Assembly (NCBI GenBank): GCA_036850905.1
Contig: CM072096.1
Location: forward strand, 42,090,810 to 42,154,809
Origin: Luffa acutangula
Lineage: Eukaryota > Streptophyta > Magnoliopsida > Cucurbitales > Cucurbitaceae
Reading direction: 5' to 3'
Length of the DNA: 64,000 nt
In this document: positions 46,560 through 56,075 of the stretch, piece after piece
How positions within the stretch are numbered: the stretch's first letter is position 1
Layout: each line of letters begins with the position of its first letter
Made by a program: the position numbers and the translations under genes
Notes under the pieces: generated by a model
Databases searched by the model: none
What the model saw: only the letters and a program-made list of their open reading frames with translations
Told to the model about the DNA's origin: nothing

Positions 46560-47260
46560 GCGTCTTTAATTCATCACCCTGTTATAGACATAAATGCCAC
46601 ATTTAAATGTTATAAATACAGGGATCAAACCATGTGTACACATACCTTCAACAATAATAACGCAATTTAATGATAGTGATTGAATTCGGACCATCTACAT
46701 TGTTTCGTGGAACAGCGTGCCTAACGCGTAAAACCTTGATAACAACGCCTATTATTGATAGCACGGTGACTACCGTTCACCTTTACATACTAACAGTGCG
46801 GCACAGGATGGGACTCTGCCAGGAATGCTAAAGATTAACTACCATGAGTTAGTCTACTGTATCGAGGATTGTTTAACACGGGCCAAGACAAACATGGCAT
46901 CCACACCTCCCACATGATGTACACACACTGGTTGCGTATTCGTTTTCACAAACGATGTGCCCGACCCATGTGTAGTGTAAAGTTGGACATACACAGAAAG
47001 GTCCCCATGTGTACTACATCATGTCGGGCTTCATAAGACTGGACCGTTAACGGTCCCTCGCATCATATGGGAACATCCGACGTTCAACGTTCCCGGTATT
47101 AAATACGTTTACGGTAGGCCGGGGTTCGTTTCCACAATTACCCGCCTATGTCTTGGGTAGTGGGGACAGGCACAGATAGCAACAGTTGGACGTTGAAGAT
47201 CTACATCCGTCTCACCATCCCGGCGAATGCTGTACGCGGTTAATCTACAAGTTGCCTCAT
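46560..47260 (-). pseudogene. Coat protein (AV1) interval, decayed, copy B
   Basis: This is the same stop-riddled interval as in copy A, with most of the same disruptions at the same places. The unit is full length (2664 bases), so the coat-protein gene has decayed in place and was not cut out. Confidence 0.4.
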
Positions 47261-47423
47261 TGTAAAGACGACAACGGACAACTGCAATTAAATCCCTTAT
47301 CAGATCAAAGCCCAAAGTTTCTGGGCTGTATTTTTCTTCAATAAATTGAAGATATTTAACGGCCAACATAACACGTAGTCCATGTACAGTGTTGGGCAGG
47401 GGATTTAATAATGGATCGAACAT
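47109..47423 (-). CDS. AV2: AV2 homologue, copy B
   Basis: 104 residues from the ATG at 47423 and nearly identical to copy A. It is preceded by its TATA-like sequence and followed by the decayed coat-protein interval. Intact frame. Confidence 0.85.
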   Translation of the reverse strand: MFDPLLNPLPNTVHGLRVMLAVKYLQFIEEKYSPETLGFDLIRDLIAVVRCRLYNEATCRLTAYSIRRDGETDVDLQRPTVAICACPHYPRHRRVIVETNPGLP

Positions 47424-47690
47424 GGCTGCATTACGACCCACGTATGAAGGTCTTTATATTGCGAAAGCCCAATAACTAAGCTTTCAAGGATCCCTGTGGT
47501 TGGTTGTGATGGGTCAGAAAACATAATGGTGGGGCCCACTATTTAAGCAGCCCTAAGGGCATCACGTAACTATCTGTGGGTCCCACTATTAAGCGTGATG
47601 CCCCTTAGTATATAAGTGGACCCGAAAGACCCAATTGCTTGGGAGTTTTGAGAGGACCTGATTGTCTCTATACGGAGAGCTTCTCTCTCT
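47424..47690. promoter_or_regulatory. DNA-A to DNA-B junction at the origin hairpin
   Basis: The hairpin arms are kept (47557-47566 and 47594-47603), but the 11-base loop is replaced by 27 bases that lack TAATATTAC. The foreign piece, GTAACTATCTGTGGGTCCCA and a few more bases, is identical to the DNA-B sequence at about 50172-50196. The Rep-side half of the common region then leads into the BC1 leader. So this is a recombinant origin joining the two components. Confidence 0.8.
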
Positions 47691-48100
47691 TCAAATATCA
47701 ATCTCTGTCTAAAACTTGGAGAGGATTGCTACGAACAGTAAGAAACGCACATGATAATTATCGAGGTGTATACATACGCGTTGGGCTTCCTCAGCTTTGT
47801 TCATAGCTGGTCACAGTGAAAACGATTTGGTTACCAATTCATAAGGCCTGCACTTGCACTTTTCCTCTTTAGAAGGTAAGAACTTTTTAATTCATGGGGT
47901 GATAATGATAAATTCGACATTTGAATGTACAGGGGACGATGTGTCCAAATATACCGCTGCGCGGCCGAACATTTAATAATTTAATTCGTTTTGTTTTGTT
48001 CAAAGATATGATTGCTATATACTTATGTCGGTTTCGCTGCTGGATAATCTAATGATTTCTGGCGATTAAAAAATATTTCTGTTGTGTTCGATTTAGGTAA
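47691..48100 (+). other. Long leader before BC1, unexplained
   Basis: Over 400 bases separate the common region from BC1, longer than I expect for DNA-B. No coding frame is evident. It contains CCGCTGCGCGGCCG near 47956, also found within Rep. It may be an unusual leader or inserted sequence. Confidence 0.5.
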
Positions 48101-48964
48101 ATGGATCCTACTCTTTGAGCTAATATCTCCATAGGTGGAAGACATGATTACATCGAGACAAAGCGCAACGAATACAGACTCACGCATGAATCGAACAACA
48201 TTCGACTAGAATTCCCTTCCGCGTTTGATACTGCCATTGCAAGATTACAAACACGATGTATGAAAATAGACCATTGCGTTATTGAATACCGCAATCAGGT
48301 ACCCTTTAATTCGAAGGGAACAATCATTGTAGAGATTTTAGACAAAAGACTGACTATGGACTATGCGAAACAAGCATCGTTCACGTTTCCCATAAGTTGT
48401 AATGTCGACCTACACTACTACTCGTCATCATTCTTTTCAATGTCCGACGAATCACCATGGGAGCTGTTATGTAGAGTTGAAGACACTAATGTACATGTTG
48501 ATACCAGTTTCGCAATGATAAAGGCGAAACTGAAGCTATCGACAGCCAAACATTCTACGAATGTTTCATTCAAACCGCCAACTATAAAAATAATGTCCCC
48601 AGATTTTAAACCAGATGATGTTGATTTCTGGTCGGTATCAAAACCTGCCCATATTAGACGACTCATATTAGATGACAACAGAGGTATGACAAGGGCTATG
48701 TCACAGCGTATCAATCTATTACCCGGCGAATCATGGGCTTCGCGATCCATGGTTGGCTCCATGTGTTCACGAAGAAGCGTGGATGGTGAACACCCATACA
48801 AACATCTTCACCGTCTAGATGATGCGGCGATAAATCCTGGGGATTCAGTGTCTGAAATCGGGAACAGTGAACTGACCGAACAGCGATTAGCTCAGATTGT
48901 GGAGGCTGCTGTTAATAAATGTATGATAAGGAACACAGATAAAGCATCTAGTTCAAATCTGTAA
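48101..48964 (+). pseudogene. BC1: BC1 movement protein, one premature stop
   Basis: The frame from the ATG at 48101 is open to 48964 except for one TGA at codon 6 (48116-48118). Total length is 287 codons, close to the usual begomovirus BC1 size. From the next ATG at 48260 (codon 54) 234 residues are open. Central features such as YGLSSF-like aromatic and Ser-rich segments and the basic RRLIL region are consistent with the DNA-B movement protein, which transports viral DNA between cells through plasmodesmata. Its presence proves a second genome component. Apart from the stop it looks little decayed. Confidence 0.85.
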
Positions 48965-49088
48965 AAATTTTTTGGCATTTCTGTTGAGTTTCAGTTGTTT
49001 GTAACGTGCTTATTATCGTTGCTATAAAATATACCATGAATTCACTATGTTTATTTATTAAGATAGTGAATATTATTATAACTACGTT

Positions 49089-49803
49089 TCACCCATAGAA
49101 GACCATTTCAGTGTCAAGATACAAATTGCATATCGATGTCGTTTCCAACACCCATGTATAGCAAACGAAAAAGGCATTCTTTGATACGTTTCTATAGTCT
49201 CCGCCACCTAGAAGATCTCCGGTGTCCTTGAACGACGTCCAAATAGCATAGCGTCGATTATAATATAGACGAACCATCTTTACCGGAAACTCGACAGACT
49301 TCCGATCAACACAGATGTTCTTCTGCCATACACGTTCAATGCAGTAACGACCATCGTGTCGGGGCAATACTGTTAATTTCCCGTAACTGGATTCTAACGA
49401 TCAAACAATTCATTGAAATCTGGTAGTAATTCGACATCGGTAGGCAGATACGGGGTCTTATCACGAAGAAGGGATAGCGTGAACACGCCAGTGATATTGG
49501 CTACTCCAGTATCCATCGCGCCTTCGATATGGGCTAATCTTATCTTAATGCGGCCATATGTTCCGATCTGCCGAATACGAATGTAGTTTCTACGTCGAAC
49601 GGTGATACCATGGTCCTTATAAGGACATTGTATATATCGGTTGATACTGTGATTGTTGTATACGACAATCGATTCACCAGTGTGGATTTCGTGGAGTCTG
49701 GCAAGGCGAAGCCTGTCCCTATCCACATCGCGATATAACGCTCTTCGTACGGGTAAACGCTATTGTGGACGACGACGATCATATGTTGTTTTCCGGCGTA
49801 CAT
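49089..49803 (-). pseudogene. BV1: BV1 nuclear shuttle protein, frameshifted
   Basis: The minus strand carries three overlapping pieces in three frames (49803-49540, 49726-49394 and 49367-49089) that line up end to end as one protein of about 240 residues. Position opposite BC1 and divergent from it across the DNA-B intergenic region identifies it as the nuclear shuttle protein, which exports viral DNA from the nucleus. At least two frameshifts break it. Confidence 0.75.
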
Positions 49804-50188
49804 ATTCCCCTCCGGCGACTTTTGATCAACGTATAGTCTCCATCCTTTTAAAACCAGACAAATAGATTTGCCCTAGGTTTTGAATATAGCAACTTTATAG
49901 CGCGTTTCAAGGTCTAGAGGCCGACAAGTCTGACATATCAGGTTTAGTAAAGGCGAGGGTAAAGTTAAAGTTGACAAGAAATTATGGACCACATAAAAAG
50001 GAAACGTGGATTCATATAGGCCGTTGGTGAAAATTACAATAACCAGACACGGGATTCGTTTTGGGCCGTAATGTATAAAATAGGCCCAATATATTTCAGA
50101 AGAATATGGGCTTGCATTGGGATAGCATTCGACCCAACTTTTTTTTTGAATGGAGCAACATCATTGGTCCACGTAACTATCTGTGGGT
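49804..50188. promoter_or_regulatory. DNA-B intergenic region
   Basis: Non-coding DNA upstream of BV1. The end nearest the junction carries the DNA-B half of the common region (CACTATTTAAGCAGCCCC). Confidence 0.6.
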
Positions 50189-50256
50189 CCCACTATTTAA
50201 GCAGCCCCAAGGGCATCACGGTACCGTGATGCCCTTAGGGCTGCTTAAATAGTGGG
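50189..50256. repeat. Perfect-centre palindrome joining DNA-B to inverted DNA-A
   Basis: Two 34-base arms (50189-50222 and 50223-50256) are reverse complements with one mismatch and no spacer, centred on GGTACC. The junction falls where the origin loop should be, and TAATATTAC is lost. Confidence 0.85.
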
Positions 50257-50367
50257 TCAAACCATTATGTTTTCTGACCAATCACAACCAACCACAGGGA
50301 TCCTTGAAAGCTTAGTTATTGGGCTTTCGCAATATAAAGGCCTTCATACGTGGGTCGTAATGCAGCC

Positions 50368-50682
50368 ATGTTCGATCCATTATTAAATCCCCTGCCCAAC
50401 ACTGTACATGGACTACGTGTTATGTTGCCCGTTAAATATCTTCAATTTATTGAAGAAAAATACAGCCCAGATACTTTGGGCTTTGATCTGATAAGGGATT
50501 TAATTGCAGTTGTCCGTTGTCGTCTTTACAATGAGGCAACTTGTAGATTAACCGCGTACAGCATTCGCCGGGATGGTGCGACGGATGTAGATCTTCAACG
50601 TCCAACCGTTGCTGTCTGTGCCTGTCCCCACTGCCCAAGACATAGGCGGGTAATTGTGGAAACGAACCCCGGCCTACCGTAA
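50368..50682 (+). CDS. AV2: AV2 homologue, copy C
   Basis: 104 residues from the ATG at 50368, inverted relative to copies A and B and almost identical to them. Intact. It forms part of the left arm of the large inverted repeat. Confidence 0.85.
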   Translation: MFDPLLNPLPNTVHGLRVMLPVKYLQFIEEKYSPDTLGFDLIRDLIAVVRCRLYNEATCRLTAYSIRRDGATDVDLQRPTVAVCACPHCPRHRRVIVETNPGLP

Positions 50683-51225
50683 ACGTATTTAATACCGGGA
50701 ACGTCGAATGTCAGACGTTCCCATATGATGTGAGGGACTGTTCACGGTCCAGTCTTATGAAGCCCGACATGATGTAGTACACACGGGGACCTTTCTGTGT
50801 ATGTCCGACTTTACACTACACATGGGTCGGGCATATCGTTTGTGAAAACGAATACGCAACCAGTGTGTGTACATCATGTGGGAGGTGTGGATGCCATGTT
50901 TGTCTTGGCCCGTGTTAAACAATCCTCGATACAGTAGACTAACTCATGGTAGTTAATCTTTAGCATTCCTGGCAGAGTCCCATCCTGTGTCGCACCGTTA
51001 GTATGTAAAGGTGAACGGTAGTCACCGTGCTATCAATAATAGGCGTTGTTATCAAGGTTTTACGCGTTAGGCACGCTGTTCCACGAAACAATGTAGATGG
51101 TCCGAATTCAATCACTATCATTAAATTGTGTTATTATTGTTGAAGGTATGTACACATGATTCGATCCCTGTATATGTAACATTTAAATGTGGCATTTATG
51201 TCTATAACAGGGTGATGAATTAAAG
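50525..51225 (+). pseudogene. Coat protein (AV1) interval, decayed, copy C
   Basis: This is the same interval as in copies A and B, now on the plus strand, with multiple stops in all frames after AV2. Identity is inferred from position. Confidence 0.4.
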
Positions 51226-51627
51226 ACGCATTTTTATTATATGATTTCGATGTACTGAAATTTTTCCAACTAGTATCGTCCACATAACATGATCTACAGC
51301 ACGTAATACATTAAAAAAAGAAACAACCCCTAACATGTCTAAATATTTCATACATTGAAATTTAAAGACTCGCAAGAAAAGCCCTGTCGGAGGTCGTAAG
51401 CGAGTGAAGATCCTCAAGGTTATGAAACATTTGTGAATCCCCAAAGCCCTCCGAAGGTTGTGATTGAATCGAATCTCCAGTTCGATTATGTCGTGCTGTG
51501 TCTGGAACGGTCGCGTCGTGTGTGAAACCATCTTGAAATACAAGGGATTTGGGGTTTCCCAGATAAAAACGTCATTCTCCAACTGACATGCAGTTATGTT
51601 TTCCCCGGTGCGTGAATCCCATTCCAT
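51220..51627 (-). CDS. AC3: REn (AC3) homologue, copy C
   Basis: A 135-residue full-length frame like copy A, with a Gly-to-Asp change near residue 19 caused by the same base change that stops TrAP. It overlaps the broken TrAP. Confidence 0.85.
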   Translation of the reverse strand: MEWDSRTGENITACQLENDVFIWETPNPLYFKMVSHTTRPFQTQHDIIELEIRFNHNLRRALGIHKCFITLRIFTRLRPPTGLFLRVFKFQCMKYLDMLGVVSFFNVLRAVDHVMWTILVGKISVHRNHIIKMRL

Positions 51628-51742
51628 GACAGTTTACGTGGACAAAAATGGAGCACCCACAGTTAAGGTCTATGCGACGGCGACGAATTCTCTTCGTCTT
51701 TGCGTTCCTCTCTATCTTCAACATCTTCGAACAGTGGTCCAT
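51362..51742 (-). pseudogene. AC2: TrAP (AC2), copy C, nonsense at codon 57
   Basis: The frame starts at the ATG at 51742 and stops at codon 57 (51574-51572), where other copies have tryptophan. The finger region is upstream of the stop and the acidic activation tail is lost. One substitution affects both TrAP and the overlapping REn. Confidence 0.85.
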
Positions 51743-52750
51743 CTAAGTCGACTAGTATGGTGTTTTACTTGTCCACACCTTTAAAGCTGCATTCCTTTCT
51801 TCGTTCAAATAATTGCGATAGCTAGACCCTTCGCCAGGATTGCAGAGGAAGATTCCGGGTATACCGCCAGTAATCATTACCGACTTTCCGTACTTTGTGT
51901 TGCTTTGCCAGCTCTTCTGGGCCCCCATGAGCTCTTTATAGTGCTTTAGATATCGTGGATCCACGTCATCTATCACGTTGTACCATGCGTCATTAGTATA
52001 TACTTTACCGCTCAAATCCAAATGGCCACATAAGTAATTATGTTTACCCAATGATCGTGCCCAAACTGTTTTGCCTACTCTGCTTGGTCCCTCTATGATT
52101 ATACTTATGGGTCTATCCGGCCGCGCAGCGGAATCACAGACGTTCTTCGCGGCCCAGTCCAAGATTACATGAGGCACCCTAGTGAACGAATTTGGACAAA
52201 ATCTGGATTCATACGGCGTTTGTGGTTTTGCAAAAATTCTTTCCAAGTTTAATTGTAGATTGTGAAAACTGAAAATGAAATCCTTCGAACGAAACTCTCT
52301 AATAATGTTTAACGCCTCATCAGCCGATCCAGAATTCAGAGCTTTTGCACAAGCGTCGTTAGCGGTTTGATGACCTCCGCGAGAACTTCTTCCGTCCACC
52401 TGAAACGTTCCCCATTCGATCGTATCCATGTCCTTGTTGATGTAGGCTTTGACATCGGAACTAGACTTTGCACTTTGTATGTTCGGATGGAACTGTCGCG
52501 ACGAGGTTGGGGAATTGAGGTCGAAGAGGCGTTCGTTCTGGCATTTGAACTTCCCTTCAAACTGTAGAAGGACGTGAATGTGGGGATTGTCGTCTTGATG
52601 CAATTCCCTGCAAACCTTAACGAACTTGGTATTCGACACAGATTTTATTTGCAAGATCTGCGCAAGAACTTCATCTTTTGTCAATGAACACTTCGGATAA
52701 GTAAGAAAATAGTTTTTCGCATTCACAAGGAACTTCTTCGTTCGAGGCAT
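51663..52750 (-). pseudogene. AC1: Rep (AC1), copy C, late frameshift
   Basis: From the ATG at 52750 the frame matches copy B through the rolling-circle motifs, the P-loop (with its glycine present) and Walker B. A one-base deletion in an A-run near 51763-51766 shifts it, and it ends at 51752 after 332 residues. The remaining span is one base shorter than copy B, confirming a single deletion. Confidence 0.88.
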
Positions 52751-53029
52751 TGTATAAACCCTAACAAATAGTAAAGTATGAGAGAGAAGCTCTCCGTACA
52801 GAGGCAATCGGGTCCTCTCAAAACTCCCAAGAAATTGGGTATTTCGGGTCCACTTATATACTAGGGGGAATCACGCTTAATATTACCGTGATGCCCTTAG
52901 GGCTGCTTAAATAGTGGGCCCCACCATTATGTTTTCTGACCAATCACAACCAACCACAGGGATCCTTGAAAGCTTAGTTATTGGGTTTTCGCAATATAAA
53001 GGCCTTCATACGTGGGTCGTAATGCAGCC
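52751..53029. promoter_or_regulatory. Intergenic/common region between Rep C and AV2 D
   Basis: The hairpin with TAATATTAC on the plus strand at 52878-52886 is kept, with one mismatch in the stem (GGGAATCACG against CGTGATGCCC). TATA-like elements face both ways. Confidence 0.85.
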
Positions 53030-53344
53030 ATGTTCGATCCATTATTAAATCCCCTGCCCAACACTGTACATGGACTACGTGTTATGTTGGCCGTTAAATA
53101 TCTTCAATTTCTTGAAGAAAAATACACCCCAGATACTTTGGGCTTTGATCTGATAAGGGATTTAATTGCAGTTGTCCGTTGTCGCCTTTACAATGAGGCA
53201 ACTTGTAGATTAACCGCGTACAGCATTCGCCGGGATGGTGCGACGGATGTAGATCTTCAACGTCCAACTGTTGCTGTCTGTGCCTGTCCCCACTGCCCAA
53301 GACATAGGCGGGTAATTGTGGAAACGAACCCCAGCATACCGTAA
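53030..53344 (+). CDS. AV2: AV2 homologue, copy D
   Basis: 104 residues from the ATG at 53030, intact. The unit is cut about 48 bases beyond its stop by the head-to-head junction at about 53392. Confidence 0.85.
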   Translation: MFDPLLNPLPNTVHGLRVMLAVKYLQFLEEKYTPDTLGFDLIRDLIAVVRCRLYNEATCRLTAYSIRRDGATDVDLQRPTVAVCACPHCPRHRRVIVETNPSIP

Positions 53345-53392
53345 ACGTATTTAATACCGGGAACGTCGAACGTCGGACGTTCCCATATGATT

Positions 53393-53408
53393 ACGGTATT
53401 AAATACGT
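53393..53408. other. Head-to-head junction of viral units
   Basis: The sequence of copy D (ending CATATGAT) changes here to the reverse strand of the same region (GGTATTAAATACG). This is the centre of the 2.8-3.1-kb inverted repeat, and the non-palindromic spacer is about 46 bases. Confidence 0.85.
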
Positions 53409-53723
53409 TTACGGTAGGCCGGGGTTCGTTTCCACAATTACCCGCGTATGTCTTAGGTAGTGGGGACAGGCACAGACAGCAACAGTTGGACATTGAAGAT
53501 CTACAAGCATCGCACCATCCCGGCGAATGCTATACGCGGTTAATCTACAAGTTGCCTCATTGTAAAGACGACAACGGACAACTGCAATTAAATCCCTTAT
53601 CAGATCAAAGCCCAAAGTATCTGGGCTGTATTTTTCTTCAATAAATTTAAGATATTTAACGGCCAACATAACACGTAGTCCATGTACAGTGTTGGGCAGG
53701 GGATTTAATAATGGATCGAACAT
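53409..53723 (-). CDS. AV2: AV2 homologue, copy E (inner)
   Basis: 104 residues from the ATG at 53723, with a handful of substitutions relative to the others (for example around the last third). Intact. It is the mirror partner of AV2 copy D, only about 65 bases away. Confidence 0.85.
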   Translation of the reverse strand: MFDPLLNPLPNTVHGLRVMLAVKYLKFIEEKYSPDTLGFDLIRDLIAVVRCRLYNEATCRLTAYSIRRDGAMLVDLQCPTVAVCACPHYLRHTRVIVETNPGLP

Positions 53724-54002
53724 GGCTGCATTACGACCCACGTATGAAGGCCTTTATATTGCGAAAGCCCAATAACTAAGCTTTCAAGGATCCCTGTGGT
53801 TGGTTGTGATTGGTCAGAAAACATAATGGTGGAGCCCACTATTTAAGCAGCCCTAAGGGCATCACGGTAATATTAAGCGTGTTGCCCCCTAGTATATAAG
53901 TGGACCCGAAAGACCCAATTGCTTGGGAGTTTTGAGAGGACCCGATTGCCTCTGTACGGAGAGCTTCTCTCTCATACTTTACTATTTGTTAGGGTTTATA
54001 CA
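53724..54002. promoter_or_regulatory. Intergenic/common region before Rep E
   Basis: TAATATTAC on the minus strand at 53867-53875, within a stem with one mismatch. TATATAAG toward Rep is retained. Confidence 0.85.
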
Positions 54003-54779
54003 ATGCCTCGAACGAAGAAGTTCCTTGTGAATGCGAAAAACTATTTTCTTACTTATCCGAAGTGTTCATTGACGAAAGATGAAGTTCTTGCGCAGATCTT
54101 GCAAATAAAATTTGTGTCGAATATCAAGTTCGTTAAGGTTTGCAGGGAATTGCATCAAGACGACAATCCCCACATTCAGCATCTACAATCAAACTTGGAA
54201 AGAATTTTTGCAAAACCACAAACGCCGTATGAATCCAGATTTTGTCCAAATTCGTTCACTAGGGTGCCTCGTGTAATCTTGGACTGGGCCGCGAAGAACG
54301 TCTGTGATTCTGTTGCGCGGCCGGATAGACACATAAGTATAATCATAGAGGGACCAAGCAGAGTAGGCAAAATAGTTTGGGCACGATCATTGGGTAAACT
54401 TAATTACTTATGTGGCCATTTGGATTTGAGCGGTAAAGTATATACTAATGACGCATGGTACAACGTGATAGATGATGTGGATCCACGATATCTAAAGCAC
54501 TATAAAGAGCTCATGGGGGCCCAGAAGAGCTGGCAAAGCAACACAAAGTACGGAAAGCCGGTAATGATTACTGGCGGTATACCCGGAATCTTCCTCTGCA
54601 ATCCTGGCGATGGGTCTAGCTATCGCAATTATTTGAACGAAGAAAGGAATGCAGCTTTAAAGGCGTGGACAAGTAAAAACGCCATACTAGTCGACTTCGA
54701 TGGACCACTGTTCGAAGAAGTTGAAGATAGAGAGGAACGCAAAGACGAAGAGAATTCGTCGCCGTCGCATAGACCTTAA
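54003..54779 (+). pseudogene. AC1: Rep (AC1), copy E, large in-frame deletion
   Basis: 258 residues from the ATG at 54003. A 312-base in-frame deletion at about 54178 removes part of motif II and all of motif III with the nicking tyrosine, plus the oligomerisation region and the AC4 frame. The P-loop threonine is isoleucine. The frame is open, but the protein should not nick or hydrolyse ATP. Confidence 0.88.
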
Positions 54780-55080
54780 CTGTGGGTGCTCCATTTTTGT
54801 CCACGTAAACTTTCATGGAATGGGATTCACGCACCGGGGAAAACATAACTGCATGTCAGCTGGAGAATGGCGTTTTTATCTGGGAAACCCCAAATCCCCT
54901 GTATTTCAAGATGGTTTCACACACGACGCGACCGTTCCAGACACAGCACGACATAATCGAACTGGAGATTCGATTCAATCACAACCTTCGGAGGGCTTTG
55001 GGGATTCACAAATGTTTCATAACCTTGAGGATCTTCACTCGCTTACGACCGCCGACAGGGCTTTTCTTGCGAGTCTTTAA
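54700..55080 (+). CDS. AC2: TrAP (AC2) homologue, copy E, finger cysteine changed
   Basis: A 126-residue open frame. The residue aligned with C38 of copies A and B is phenylalanine, so the zinc finger is probably impaired. Basic and acidic segments are retained. Confidence 0.8.
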   Translation: MDHCSKKLKIERNAKTKRIRRRRIDLNCGCSIFVHVNFHGMGFTHRGKHNCMSAGEWRFYLGNPKSPVFQDGFTHDATVPDTARHNRTGDSIQSQPSEGFGDSQMFHNLEDLHSLTTADRAFLASL

Positions 55081-55132
55081 ATTTCAATGTATGAAATATT
55101 TAGACATGTTAGGGGTTGTTTCTTTTTTTTAA
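54815..55132 (+). pseudogene. AC3: REn (AC3), copy E, C-terminally truncated
   Basis: 105 residues, then a T-run length change near 55122-55130 ends the frame about 30 residues early, independently of copy B. Confidence 0.8.
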
Positions 55133-55214
55133 TGTATTACGTGTTGTAGATCATGTTATGTGGACGGTACTAGTTGGAACAATTTCAGTACATCGAAATC
55201 ATATAATAAAAATG

Positions 55215-55915
55215 CGTCTTTAATTCATCACCCTGTTATAGACATAAATGCCACATTTAAATGTTACATATACAGGGATCGAACCATGTGTACATACCTT
55301 CAACAATAATAACGCAATTTAATGATAGTGATTGAATTCGGACCATCTACATTGTTTCGTGGAACAGCGTGCCTAACGCGTAAAACCTTGATAACAACGC
55401 CTATTATTGATAGCACGGTGATTACCGTTCACCTTTACATACTAACGGTGCGGCACTGGATGGGACTCTGCCAGGAATGCTAAAGATTAACTACCATGAG
55501 TTAGTCTACTGTATCGAGGATTGTTTAACACGGGCCAAGACAAACATGGCATCCACGCCTCCCACATGATGTACACACACTGGTTGCGTATTCGTTTTCA
55601 CAAACGATGTGCCCGACCCATGTGTAGTGTAAAGTCGGACATACACAGAAAGGTCCCCGTGTGTACTACATCATGTCGGGCTTCATAAGACTGGACCGTG
55701 AACGGTCCCTCGCATCATATGGGAACGTCTGACGTTCGACGTTCCTGGTATTAAATACGTTTACGGTAGGTCGGGGTTCGTTTCCACAATTACCCGCCTA
55801 TGTCTTGGGCAGTGGGGACAGACACAGACAGCAACAGTTGGACGTTGAAGATCTACATTCGTCGCACCATCCCGGCGAATGTTGTACGCGGTTAATCTAC
55901 AAGTTGCCTCATTGT
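55215..55915 (-). pseudogene. Coat protein (AV1) interval, decayed, copy E
   Basis: This is the same decayed interval as in copies A-C. Assigned by position only. Confidence 0.4.
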
Positions 55916-56075
55916 AAAGACGACAACGGACAACTACAATTAAATCCCTTATCAGATCAAAGCCCAAAGTATCTGGGTTGTATTTTTCTTCAATAAATTG
56001 AAGTTATTTAACGGCCAACATAACACGTAGTCCATGTACAGTGTTGGGCAGGGGATTTAATAATGGATCGAACAT
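55761..56075 (-). pseudogene. AV2: AV2, copy E (outer), nonsense
   Basis: It aligns with the other AV2 copies from the ATG at 56075, but TAA replaces a tyrosine codon at codon 24. It is the only one of six AV2 copies that is broken. The downstream part stays open to 55761. Confidence 0.8.

Noticed and set aside
48418..48801. 127-codon frame antisense to BC1
   Set aside because: It is a shadow frame. DNA-B encodes nothing there on that strand.
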